A stretch of 7,408 nucleotides of DNA from an uncultured Selenomonadaceae bacterium (GCA_905233325.1 CAJODU010000151.1:1-7408), one strand, 5' to 3'. Positions 1-6,169 are shown, numbered from the stretch's first letter. Made by a program: numbers and translations. The notes: a model not told the origin generated them from the sequence alone.

Positions 1-311
1 TTGGTATTTTGTCCACGGACAGGAAGACCGAGGCGATGACGGCGACCGCGATAGCACCCGATATCAACGAGTCGCTTGATGTCCATCTGAATGTCGCGGC
101 GGAGGTCACCCTCAACAACGGCATTGTGGTCGATAGCATCACGAAGTTTTACAACATCGTCCTCCGTGAGGTCTTTGGTTCTGGTGTCAGGATTAATACC
201 TGTGATACCAAGGATCTTTTGAGATGTCTTAAGACCAATTCCATAAATATACGTCAGAGCGTATTCAATTCTTTTTTCACGTGGCAAATCTACACCGGCA
301 ATACGTGCCAT
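1..311 (-). CDS. rpsM: 30S ribosomal protein S13 (uS13), 3' end outside window
   Basis: S13 is a 30S head protein that contacts the P-site tRNA and forms intersubunit bridges with L5 and 23S rRNA. The visible 103 residues begin MARIAGVDLPREKRIEYALT. They continue with YIYGIGLKTSQKILG (helix-turn-helix-like region), DDVVKLRDAID, VEGDLRRDIQMDIKRL and the signature GRRHRLGLPVRGQNT at the left edge. About 18 to 20 residues, the lysine/arginine-rich tail that reaches between the tRNAs, are cut off. The ATG follows a strong AAAGGAGGTG site, 21 nt after rpmJ. In related genomes rpsK, rpsD, rpoA and rplQ follow, but these lie outside the window. Confidence 0.97.
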   Translation of the reverse strand, partial: MARIAGVDLPREKRIEYALTYIYGIGLKTSQKILGITGINPDTRTKDLTEDDVVKLRDAIDHNAVVEGDLRRDIQMDIKRLVDIGCYRGRRHRLGLPVRGQNT

Positions 312-332
312 AATCTTTGCACCTCCTTTACT

Positions 333-446
333 TTAACCTTGACGCTGTTTATGTTTAGGATTTTCGCAAATGACCATAACACGGCCCTTGCGTTTAATTA
401 TCTTGCATTTTTCACACATCTTTTTGACTGATGGTCTAACCTTCAT
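333..446 (-). CDS. rpmJ: 50S ribosomal protein L36 (bL36), zinc-binding form
   Basis: L36 is the smallest ribosomal protein and stabilises 23S rRNA near the base of the L7/L12 stalk. The 37-residue product starts MKVRPSVKKMCEKCKIIKRK and ends with CENPKHKQRQG. The zinc ligands C11, C14, C27 and H32 are all present, so this is the zinc-binding rather than the cysteine-free paralogue. The ATG is preceded by GAGGAGGG with about 8 nt spacing. It is the first gene behind the promoter at 476 to 504 and lies 21 nt before rpsM, the usual infA-rpmJ-rpsM order. Stop is TAA. Confidence 0.97.
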   Translation of the reverse strand: MKVRPSVKKMCEKCKIIKRKGRVMVICENPKHKQRQG

Positions 447-475
447 ATACTCTGCCCTCCTCTGCACATTTTGTG

Positions 476-504
476 AGTATATCACACTTTTCCTTCAATG
501 TCAA
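476..504 (-). promoter_or_regulatory. Near-consensus housekeeping (sigma-70/SigA) promoter for rpmJ-rpsM
   Basis: On the minus strand, just past the infA stop, there is a perfect -35 box TTGACA (499 to 504), a 17-nt spacer and a -10 box TATACT (476 to 481), one mismatch from TATAAT. The -10 box is preceded by TGA, giving a TGn extended -10. Transcription would begin around 468 to 470, leaving a leader of about 22 to 25 nt that carries the rpmJ ribosome binding site. It lies in the widest gap of the window (60 nt). Seen directly: the boxes and spacing. Inferred: that it is active and gives rpmJ, rpsM and what follows transcription separate from the spc part. Confidence 0.85.
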
Positions 505-506
505 TC

Positions 507-725
507 TTATTTAAAACGATAAGTAATACGACCTCTTGACAAATCGTAAGGTGTAAGTTCAACCGTAACCTTATCACCAGGCAGAATGCGGATAAAGTTC
601 ATTCTGATTTTACCGGACACATGTGCAAGAATCGTGTGTCCATTTTCTAACTGTACTTGAAACATTGCATTGGGAAGTGCCTCAAGTACCTTACCTTCAA
701 CTTCGATTACGTCTTGTTTTGACAT
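507..725 (-). CDS. infA: Translation initiation factor IF-1
   Basis: IF-1 binds the A site of the 30S subunit during initiation and helps IF-2 and IF-3 select the initiator tRNA. The product has 72 residues, the standard length, and forms a single OB fold. It reads MSKQDVIEVEGKVLEALPN, then MFQVQLENGHTILAHVSGKI, then MNFIRILPGDKVTVELTPYD and ends LSRGRITYRFK. All of these match the family closely. The ATG start follows AGAGGAG with normal spacing, 24 nt after adk. It is the last gene before a 60-nt gap that carries a promoter for rpmJ and rpsM. Stop is TAA. Confidence 0.98.
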   Translation of the reverse strand: MSKQDVIEVEGKVLEALPNAMFQVQLENGHTILAHVSGKIRMNFIRILPGDKVTVELTPYDLSRGRITYRFK

Positions 726-749
726 ATTTGTCTCCTCTTCCAGTTTTAG

Positions 750-1400
750 TCAGTGCACCGAGGACAAGACGCTGACAAGGTCTTCGGTGACTTTATCAAT
801 CGGCTGTCTGCCATCAATTTCCGTGTAGAGATCAGCTTTTTTGTAATAATCAATGAGCGGCTTGGTTGAGTTTTCGTAAGCTGACAAGCGATTTTTCATA
901 GTTTCTTCATTGTCATCTTTACGCTGATAAAGTTCACCGCCACACTCATCACAGGCATTGGCTTTTTTAGTCGGATTGAATTTTATGTGATACGTTGCTC
1001 CGCATTGTTTGCAAATTCTGCGTCCGACTGCACGCTCAATCAAATCTTCAAAAGGCACATGGATATTCAACACACGAGTCAACTTCATACCAAGATCATT
1101 GAGAATTTTTGTGAGTGCGTCAGCTTGTTCAACCGTACGAGGAAAACCGTCAAGTATAAATCCCTTCTTGCAATCCTCTTTGGTAAGGCGTTCTTTGACA
1201 ATACCGATAGTAATTTCATCTGGAACAAGTCCACCGGCATCCATGACTGCCTTGGCTTTTTTACCAAGCTCGGTGCCTTCTTTAACCGCTGCACGGAACA
1301 TATCACCCGTTGAAATGTGCGGGATATTAAACTTTTTAACGAGTTCAGCCGCCTGCGTACCTTTTCCGGCACCAGGAGGGCCCATTAATAATAACTGCAT
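750..1400 (-). CDS. adk: Adenylate kinase, zinc-LID type
   Basis: Adenylate kinase catalyses ATP + AMP <=> 2 ADP in the cytosol, balancing the adenylate pool. The 216-residue product has the P-loop GPPGAGKGTQ at residues 7 to 16, the STGDMFRAA AMP-site segment at about 30 to 38, and the FILDGFPRT signature at 81 to 89. The long-form LID has GRRICKQCG and CDECGG, with four cysteines at 130, 133, 150 and 153 that form a structural zinc site. This four-cysteine LID is common in Gram-positive-type enzymes. The ATG start follows AGGAGG, which overlaps the secY TAG stop. Its position after secY is conserved, but map, often next, is absent. Stop is TGA. Confidence 0.97.
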   Translation of the reverse strand: MQLLLMGPPGAGKGTQAAELVKKFNIPHISTGDMFRAAVKEGTELGKKAKAVMDAGGLVPDEITIGIVKERLTKEDCKKGFILDGFPRTVEQADALTKILNDLGMKLTRVLNIHVPFEDLIERAVGRRICKQCGATYHIKFNPTKKANACDECGGELYQRKDDNEETMKNRLSAYENSTKPLIDYYKKADLYTEIDGRQPIDKVTEDLVSVLSSVH

Positions 1401-1411
1401 TTTGAATCCTC

Positions 1412-2668
1412 CTATTTCATAAATCCTTCATAGTGTCGCATGACGACCATTGCTTCAATCTGTTTCATTGTGTGGAGTGCAACACTGACAACAATTAGCA
1501 GTGCTGTGCCTCCAAAGTAGACACCTTGAATATGTGTCGCCCCTGCAATCAGGTTAGGCAAAACGGCAATAAACGCCAAAAAGATTGAACCTGCCAATGT
1601 GATTCGCGTCAACACATAATCTATATAATCTGCTGTAGGCTGTCCAGGTCTGATACCGGGAATGAATCCGCCATATTTTTTGAGATTGTCCGCCATATCA
1701 GGTATCTTCACAGTAACTGAAGTGTAGAAATATGTGAAAAATATTATCAGAACAACGTAGATTGAAGTTTGCAATGGCGTTCCCCATTCCAGATAAGCGG
1801 CTGCTGTCTTTGCCCAAGGCAAATCGACAAACTGTATTATTGTTATCGGGAACATCAACACAGAAGATGCAAAGATTATCGGTATAACACCTGCCTGATT
1901 GACTTTCAGAGGAATATGACTTGAATGTCCGCCATAAGCCCTTGAACCGACAACACGTTTAGCGTAGGAAATTGGAATACGTCTGAAAGCTGCCTCAATA
2001 TAGACAACGAAGACAATCATTGCAACTGCAATTACCGCAAACAACAAGACACTGAAATAGTTGATTGTTCCGGCTTGTATGTACTGATAAATCGTTCCAA
2101 TATTCTTTGGAAGTGCCGCAACGATACCGGCAAAGATTATAAGCGAAATACCATTTCCTATACCCTGTGCCGTAATCTGCTCACCGATCCACATTAAGAG
2201 CGTTGTGCCTGCCGTCAATGTGATGGCAATGATCAGTATATTTACGGGGCTGGGGTTGAGAATGGCTTGCTTTAAACCTATAGACATTCCAATAGCCTGC
2301 AGAAAAGCGAGAACAACGGTTAATTGTCTTGTGACTCTGGTTGTCTTTTTGTGACCTTCCGCGCCTTCTTTTGACCACTGATCAAGTGTCGGAATAACCA
2401 CCGTGAGCAACTGCATGATAATCGCTGCATTGATATATGGCGTGATACTCATCGCAAAGATAGAGAATTTACTAAAAGCACCGCCGGAGAAAAGATCCAA
2501 CAGACCAAAGAGGCTACCGTTATTAAATAACTGCTCAATGGCAGTTGGATCAACGCCGGGTACAGGTATATGTGTTCCCATTCTGAAGATGGCAAACATT
2601 ATCAACGTGAATATTATGCGCTGTCTTAATTCAGGAATCTTTGCGATATTTGACAGTGCCGACAGCAA
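1412..2668 (-). CDS. secY: Preprotein translocase subunit SecY
   Basis: SecY is the channel-forming membrane subunit of the SecYEG translocon, passing unfolded proteins through or into the cytoplasmic membrane. The 418-residue product has about ten hydrophobic segments (roughly 17-36, 66-90, 113-131, 143-160, 173-188, 204-224, 260-280, 302-322, 352-371, 385-405). Family landmarks are FAMSITPYINAAIIMQLL in segment 2, GEQITAQGIGNGISLI (162 to 177), RRIPISYAKR in a cytoplasmic loop (229 to 238) and PGIRPGQPT (337 to 345), in the loop that contacts SecA and the ribosome. The start is TTG, directly after the rplO stop, with GAGGTGAG inside the end of rplO. Length is normal. Stop is TAG. Confidence 0.97.
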   Translation of the reverse strand: MLSALSNIAKIPELRQRIIFTLIMFAIFRMGTHIPVPGVDPTAIEQLFNNGSLFGLLDLFSGGAFSKFSIFAMSITPYINAAIIMQLLTVVIPTLDQWSKEGAEGHKKTTRVTRQLTVVLAFLQAIGMSIGLKQAILNPSPVNILIIAITLTAGTTLLMWIGEQITAQGIGNGISLIIFAGIVAALPKNIGTIYQYIQAGTINYFSVLLFAVIAVAMIVFVVYIEAAFRRIPISYAKRVVGSRAYGGHSSHIPLKVNQAGVIPIIFASSVLMFPITIIQFVDLPWAKTAAAYLEWGTPLQTSIYVVLIIFFTYFYTSVTVKIPDMADNLKKYGGFIPGIRPGQPTADYIDYVLTRITLAGSIFLAFIAVLPNLIAGATHIQGVYFGGTALLIVVSVALHTMKQIEAMVVMRHYEGFMK

Positions 2669-2682
2669 TTAGCTCACCTCAG
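2666..2682 (-). promoter_or_regulatory. rplO stop / secY start junction with embedded ribosome binding site
   Basis: Reading the minus strand, the last rplO codons contain GAGGTGAGC, followed immediately by the TAA stop of rplO and the TTG start of secY, with no base between them. The ribosome binding site for secY is therefore inside rplO. A terminating ribosome sits on the secY start, which suggests translational coupling of L15 and SecY. That coupling is inferred; the junction is seen directly. Confidence 0.8.
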
Positions 2683-3202
2683 GATTGTCTTTGGCGACTT
2701 TGACTTTTTTATCTGCCTTATCTTCTGACTTTTCGTCGGCAGGAGCCTCTTTCGTGATGATCTCCACTGTGCCGCCGGCTGCCTTTATTTTCTCTGCTGC
2801 TGACTTGGTGCAACCATTTGCAACAACTGTCAACTTTTTAGTCAATTCACCATTGCCGAGGATCCTCACGCCGTCAAGAACATTCTTCAAAACGCCACGT
2901 TCAATGAGTGCAACAGGATCAACGGTCTCGCCGCTCTCAAATTTTTTCTCAAGCGTCTCAATATTGACCTCAGCATATTTCTTAGCCCAGATATTCTTGA
3001 AACCGCGTTTCGGGAGACGACGGTAAATAGGCATCTGACCGCCCTCAAAACCGGGACGAACACCGCCGCCACTTCTCGCTTTCTGACCTTTATGACCGCG
3101 ACCGGAAGTCTTTCCGTTACCGCTGCCGATACCACGACCTACACGATTGCGATCCTTGCGAGAGCCTTCGGCAGGTTTCAATTCATGCAATTTTATACTC
3201 AT
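2669..3202 (-). CDS. rplO: 50S ribosomal protein L15 (uL15) with charged C-terminal extension
   Basis: L15 is a mid-to-late assembly protein of the 50S subunit that threads a glycine-rich N-terminal arm into 23S rRNA. The 177-residue product begins MSIKLHELKPAEGSRKDRNR and continues with the glycine/lysine/arginine-rich arm (about residues 21 to 55, GRGIGSGNGKTSGRGHKGQ). The C-domain ends in SAAEKIKAAGGTVEII at residue 149. Typical L15 ends there, near 146 to 150. The remaining 28 residues are a lysine- and acid-rich tail without recognisable domain. The ATG start follows GGAGG. The TAA stop directly abuts the TTG of secY, so the two are probably translationally coupled. Confidence 0.97.
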   Translation of the reverse strand: MSIKLHELKPAEGSRKDRNRVGRGIGSGNGKTSGRGHKGQKARSGGGVRPGFEGGQMPIYRRLPKRGFKNIWAKKYAEVNIETLEKKFESGETVDPVALIERGVLKNVLDGVRILGNGELTKKLTVVANGCTKSAAEKIKAAGGTVEIITKEAPADEKSEDKADKKVKVAKDNPEVS

Positions 3203-3219
3203 GTCTTATAAACCTCCAA

Positions 3220-3404
3220 TTACTCTGCAACTTCTTCAACTGCGACGAGATGTTCAACTTTGTGAATCTGTCCGCGAATTGTCGGATCGTCCGGCAACAC
3301 TGAAACGAGTTGATCTTGCGAAGTCCGAGTGAACGAACTGTTTTGCGCTGAGTTTCAGGACGACCGATCAGGCTTTTTTTGAGTGTAATTTTAAGTTTTG
3401 CCAT
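3220..3404 (-). pseudogene. rpmD: 50S ribosomal protein L30 (uL30), frame broken by one missing base
   Basis: L30 is a small protein of the 50S subunit. The ATG-start frame gives a perfect family N-terminus, MAKLKITLKKSLIGRP then TQRKTVRSLGLRKINS (to residue 33). It then reads FQCCRTIRQF, which is not L30. In the neighbouring frame the expected C-terminus follows at once: VSVLPDDPTIRGQIHK, then VEHLVAVEEVAE and a TAA at 3220. Adding one base near 3306 to 3309 restores a 61-residue L30 with DDPTIRG at the usual place. As given, the unshifted frame runs on to a TGA at 3183, overlapping rplO by 20 nt, and would make a 73-residue chimeric product. The AGGAGG ribosome binding site directly after the rpsE stop is intact. 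Either a real recent lesion or a sequence error. Confidence 0.88.
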
Positions 3405-3417
3405 GTCTTATTCCTCC

Positions 3418-3966
3418 TCAGCCAAAAATTTCCTTAACGCTCTTACCGCGAAGTGCCGCGACATTTTCGGCACGTTTCAACTGTTTCAAACCCTCAAGAG
3501 TTGCACGAACCATGTTGTTAGGGTTAGAAGAACCGAGCGATTTTGTGAGAATGTCATGAACACCGGCAAGCTCAAGCACTGCACGAGCAGGACCACCTGC
3601 AATGACGCCGGTACCTTTTGAGGCCGGTCTCAACATGACGCGACCTGCACCGAATACGCCAATGGTGCCATGTGGAATTGAACGATCTTTCAATGCAACC
3701 TCCACAAGGTTTTTCTTAGCATCGTCAACACCTTTACGAATAGCCTCAGGAACCTCTGCCGCCTTGCCAAGACCAACACCGACCTTACCTTCACCGTTGC
3801 CGACAACGACAAGTGCACTGAAGGAGAATCTGCGACCACCCTTGACAACCTTAGCTACACGGTTGATGTAGACTACCTTCTCTTCAAACTCAGGTTTTTC
3901 GGTAACTTCGTTTCTATTATCTCTGTCTCTGTTATCTCTATCATTATTTCTAGGCACAATTTTCAC
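3418..3966 (-). CDS. rpsE: 30S ribosomal protein S5 (uS5) with repeat-bearing N-terminal tail
   Basis: S5 is a 30S protein at the mRNA entry and decoding region, with a double-stranded RNA-binding-like N-domain and a C-terminal domain. The 182-residue product is about 15 residues longer than typical Firmicutes S5. The core starts near residue 28 (EEKVVYINRVAKVVKGGRRF) and continues with LVVVGNGEGKVGVGLGKA, PEAIRKGVDDAKKN, FGAGRVMLRPAS and TGVIAGGPARAVLELAG. It ends in LRGKSVKEIFG. Residues 1 to 27 form a polar tail with DRDNR repeated twice. The start is GTG at 3966, 5 nt after GGAG. GTG at 3957 (codon 4) is also possible, with AGGTG 6 nt upstream. Stop is TGA. Confidence 0.95.
   Translation of the reverse strand: MKIVPRNNDRDNRDRDNRNEVTEKPEFEEKVVYINRVAKVVKGGRRFSFSALVVVGNGEGKVGVGLGKAAEVPEAIRKGVDDAKKNLVEVALKDRSIPHGTIGVFGAGRVMLRPASKGTGVIAGGPARAVLELAGVHDILTKSLGSSNPNNMVRATLEGLKQLKRAENVAALRGKSVKEIFG
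3913..3942 (-). repeat. Tandem 15-bp repeat (two copies) in the rpsE N-terminal tail
   Basis: Codons 9 to 13 and 14 to 18 of rpsE both encode DRDNR. The two 15-bp copies differ only at synonymous third positions (GAT/GAC and AAC/AAT). All Arg codons in the tail are AGA, whereas the S5 core uses mostly CGT and CGC. This looks like a local tandem duplication in a disordered tail. It is purine-rich on the coding strand and is not a mobile element or CRISPR. Confidence 0.85.
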
Positions 3967-3977
3967 CTCTCTCCATT

Positions 3978-4337
3978 TTAGAATACGAGACCTGCCTCGC
4001 GAGCTGCCTCAGCAAGTGCCGCCACGCGACCATGGTAAATGTAACCTCCACGATCAAACACGACATTTTTAATGCCTTTATCAATCGCTTTTTTGGCTAT
4101 TGCAGCACCGACCAACTTCGCGGCGGCAACATTTCCGCCCTTGCCTTTAAAATCTTTATCCATTGAACTTGCCGCTGCAAGTGTAATGCCTTTTTCATCG
4201 TCGACAATCTGTGCATAGATATGCGCCAAACTGCGGAAGACATTCAGACGAGGACGCTCTGCAGTTCCACGAACTTTATTGCGAAGTCTCATGTGACGCT
4301 TCTGACGAGTTTGATTTTTATCAGCCTTCTGAATCAA
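3978..4337 (-). CDS. rplR: 50S ribosomal protein L18 (uL18), TTG start preferred
   Basis: L18 binds 5S rRNA together with L5 and anchors it to the central protuberance. I place the start at the TTG at 4337, giving 119 residues beginning MIQKADKNQTRQKRHMRLR. This matches the roughly 120-residue Firmicutes L18 and lies 10 nt after AAGGAG. The open frame extends upstream to another TTG at 4370, but the added 11 residues resemble no L18 and would run through the ribosome binding site. Recognisable segments are VRGTAERPRLNVFRS, HIYAQIVDD, and VVFDRGGYIYHGRVAALAEAARE. It is 11 nt from rpsE. Stop is TAA. Confidence 0.95.
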   Translation of the reverse strand: MIQKADKNQTRQKRHMRLRNKVRGTAERPRLNVFRSLAHIYAQIVDDEKGITLAAASSMDKDFKGKGGNVAAAKLVGAAIAKKAIDKGIKNVVFDRGGYIYHGRVAALAEAAREAGLVF

Positions 4338-4355
4338 CGATTTTTCACTCCTTCC
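4337..4355 (-). promoter_or_regulatory. rplR ribosome binding site that decides the TTG start
   Basis: GGAAGGAG on the minus strand (core AAGGAG at 4348 to 4353) lies 10 nt before the TTG at 4337. It falls inside the longer open frame starting at 4370, so the upstream TTG is unlikely to be the start. The resulting N-terminus matches Firmicutes L18. Confidence 0.8.
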
Positions 4356-4391
4356 ATCAAGTGTCATCAAGCCGCTAAAGTTTCAAGTATA

Positions 4392-4943
4392 CTACTTCTT
4401 ACCTTTTGTGCCGGCTTTACCTTCCTTACGACGGATATGCTCACCGACGTACTTGATACCTTTGCCCTTGTAAGGCTCAGGCTCACGATAACCTCTAACT
4501 TTAGCTGCGATTGCTCCGACAAGTTCCTTATCAATGCCCTTGATAGTAATCGTAGTTGCTGAAGGAACATCAAATTCAATGCCGGCAGGCGGCTCAACGA
4601 TAACAGGGTGTGAGAAACCAAGCGAAAGATTGAGATTTTTACCTTGCTTGGCTGCACGATAACCTACACCATTGATCTCAAGTTCTTTTGAAAAGCCGCT
4701 TGTCACGCCAACTACCATATTATTGATAAGTGTGCGTGAAAGACCATGCAGACTTCTATGTTCTTTTATATCGGAAGGTCTCGTCACCGTAAGGACGTTA
4801 CCTTCAACGGTTATTTTCATTTCCGGACGGATCTTGCGGGAAAGTTCACCCTTGGGACCCTTGACTTGCACCAGATTATCGTCGCCGACTTTTACGGTTA
4901 CGCCGGCTGGAATTTCAATCGGTGCCCTTCCAATTCTTGACAT
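4392..4943 (-). CDS. rplF: 50S ribosomal protein L6 (uL6)
   Basis: L6 sits at the base of the L7/L12 stalk, near the sarcin-ricin loop and the factor-binding site. The 183-residue product has two similar alpha/beta domains. It opens with MSRIGRAPIEIPAGV and has HGLSRTLINNM at about residues 66 to 76. The L6 signature YREPEPYKGKGI lies at about 152 to 163, and a lysine-rich tail ends in KGKK. Full length for the family. The ATG start follows GAGGTGC with normal spacing. The gene lies 49 nt after rpsH and 54 nt before the preferred rplR start. Stop is TAG. Confidence 0.97.
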   Translation of the reverse strand: MSRIGRAPIEIPAGVTVKVGDDNLVQVKGPKGELSRKIRPEMKITVEGNVLTVTRPSDIKEHRSLHGLSRTLINNMVVGVTSGFSKELEINGVGYRAAKQGKNLNLSLGFSHPVIVEPPAGIEFDVPSATTITIKGIDKELVGAIAAKVRGYREPEPYKGKGIKYVGEHIRRKEGKAGTKGKK

Positions 4944-4992
4944 CTTTGCACCTCAAATCAGTTCAGAGAAGTTTTAACCTCCCCGAAACCCA

Positions 4993-5391
4993 TTACCAGA
5001 CGTATGCGATAACCTCGCCGCCGAGTCCGACTTTCCTGGCCTGTTTGTCGCTCATAATCCCCTTTGAAGTGGAGATAATTGCGATGCCGAGACCGCCGAG
5101 CACACGCGGAAGCTCTCTCATCTTTGCATACTGTCTCAAACCCGGTCTTGAGATGCGCTGAATGCCGGTGATAACCTTTTCACGGTCTTGACCATATTTG
5201 AGGAACACCGTCACAATGCCCTGCTTATTGTCTTCCGTGAAGGTGTAATCCTTAATAAAACCTTCTTCTTTCAAGACTTCCGCAATCGCAATCTTAATCT
5301 TTGACCCGGGAATCTTCACTTTGTCGTGATTAACCGAGTTAGCATTGCGAATACGTGTCAACATATCTGCGATAGGATCAGTCATTGCCAT
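4993..5391 (-). CDS. rpsH: 30S ribosomal protein S8 (uS8)
   Basis: S8 binds helix 21 of 16S rRNA and organises the central domain of the 30S subunit. In E. coli it also represses translation of the spc operon. I could not identify such an mRNA site here. The 132-residue product starts MAMTDPIADMLTRIRNANS, has the ISRPGLRQYAKMRELPRVLGGLG core split over residues of the C-terminal domain, and ends STSKGIMSDKQARKVGLGGE then AYVW. The length is normal. The ATG at 5391 gives the family N-terminus, but its AAGGAGG lies about 12 nt upstream, longer than usual. No better-spaced in-frame start exists. Stop is TAA. Confidence 0.97.
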   Translation of the reverse strand: MAMTDPIADMLTRIRNANSVNHDKVKIPGSKIKIAIAEVLKEEGFIKDYTFTEDNKQGIVTVFLKYGQDREKVITGIQRISRPGLRQYAKMRELPRVLGGLGIAIISTSKGIMSDKQARKVGLGGEVIAYVW

Positions 5392-5421
5392 GGAAACCGA
5401 TATCCTCCTTTCATTTAGCTG

Positions 5422-5607
5422 TTACCAGCTTGCTTTAGTTACTCCAGGAATTGCGCCGGCGTAACTCTGCTCACGGAAGCAGATGCGGCACATATCAAAC
5501 TTTCTGATGTAGCCGTGTGGTCTGCCGCAAATCTTGCAGCGATTATAACGTCTGGTTGAGAACTTTGGTTCTTTCTTCCACTTTTCAATCAAAGCCTTTT
5601 TTGCCAT
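5422..5607 (-). CDS. rpsN: 30S ribosomal protein S14 type Z (uS14), zinc-binding
   Basis: S14 is a late-assembly protein of the 30S head, near the A and P sites. At 61 residues this is the short type Z, with the zinc knuckle C24-x2-C27 ... C40-x2-C43 (RCKICGRPHGYIRKF followed by MCRICFRE). Long S14 forms of about 100 residues lack the cysteines. The type Z protein in this operon is typical of Firmicutes and related groups. In some genomes a cysteine-free paralogue is kept elsewhere for zinc shortage, but none is visible here. The ATG start has an AAGGGGTGAT ribosome binding site. The gene sits between rplE (16 nt) and rpsH (30 nt). Stop is TAA. Confidence 0.97.
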   Translation of the reverse strand: MAKKALIEKWKKEPKFSTRRYNRCKICGRPHGYIRKFDMCRICFREQSYAGAIPGVTKASW

Positions 5608-5623
5608 GTTTAGTGATCACCCC

Positions 5624-6169
5624 TTACTTGTTCACAGCGAATGGCATTCCCATCAGTGTGAGGAACTCACGTGCCTCTTCGTCGGTATTGGCTGTTGTGA
5701 CAATCGTAATGTCCATACCGCGAATTTTATCAATCTTGTCGTAATCAATCTCCGGAAAGATAAGCTGCTCTTTGAGACCGATAGCATAATTGCCGCGACC
5801 ATCAAAGGACTTGCTGTTGACTCCACGGAAGTCACGAACACGCGGCAGAGCAACGTTCATGAATTTATCAAGGAATTCATACATGCGGGTGCTGCGAAGA
5901 GTAACCTTGCAACCGATTGCCATTCCTTGACGGAGTTTCCACGCTGCAAGTGATTTTTTCGCCCTGGTGACGATAGGTTTCTGACCTGCAATGAGTGTCA
6001 AATCGCCCATTGCTGCCTCAAGTGCTTTAGGATTGCCAACGGAATCACCGACAGCCATATTGATAATGATCTTTTCAAGTTTTGGAACCTGCATGACATT
6101 TTTGTAGGAGAATTTTTCAATCAGTGCAGGAACAACTTCCTTTTGATACTTTTCTTTAAGTCTGTTCAA
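5624..6169 (-). CDS. rplE: 50S ribosomal protein L5 (uL5)
   Basis: L5 belongs to the 5S ribonucleoprotein with L18 and 5S rRNA, and contacts the P-site tRNA from the central protuberance. The 181-residue product shows the family landmarks in order: MNRLKEKYQKEV at the start, VMQVPKLEKIIINMAVGD, LIAGQKPIVTRAKKS, LPRVRDFRGV, SFDGRGNYAIGLKEQLIFPEI split across the middle, and MDITIVTTANTDEEARE near the end. The start is TTG, 7 nt after GAGGAGG. It reproduces the MNRLKEKY N-terminus seen in Bacillus-type L5, and no ATG lies in a better place. The gene lies 31 nt after rplX and 16 nt before rpsN. Confidence 0.97.
   Translation of the reverse strand: MNRLKEKYQKEVVPALIEKFSYKNVMQVPKLEKIIINMAVGDSVGNPKALEAAMGDLTLIAGQKPIVTRAKKSLAAWKLRQGMAIGCKVTLRSTRMYEFLDKFMNVALPRVRDFRGVNSKSFDGRGNYAIGLKEQLIFPEIDYDKIDKIRGMDITIVTTANTDEEAREFLTLMGMPFAVNK

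Noticed and set aside
9..431. Plus-strand open frames such as 9-431, 1009-1422, 2685-3026, 3602-3871 and 6264-6530
   Set aside because: All lie opposite highly conserved minus-strand genes, encode no recognisable protein and lack convincing ribosome binding sites. They are mirror frames of the real genes.
3300..3312. Programmed -1 ribosomal frameshift in rpmD
   Set aside because: A -1 shift after the TCG codon would give exactly a 61-residue L30, but there is no slippery heptamer at the site and L30 is not known for frameshifting. A sequence error or a real lesion is simpler.
4338..4370. Longer rplR starting at TTG 4370
   Set aside because: The extra 11 residues match no L18 and would be translated across a clear AAGGAG site. 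The TTG at 4337 gives the family N-terminus.
4386..4391. TATACT just after the rplF stop as a promoter for rplR
   Set aside because: No -35-like hexamer lies at 16 to 18 nt upstream and there is no TG extension. The hexamer alone is not enough.
4944..4992. Second ribosome-binding-like GGGGAGG in the rpsH-rplF gap as a sign of a small gene
   Set aside because: No start codon follows it at a usable distance before a stop, and no peptide of any length results.
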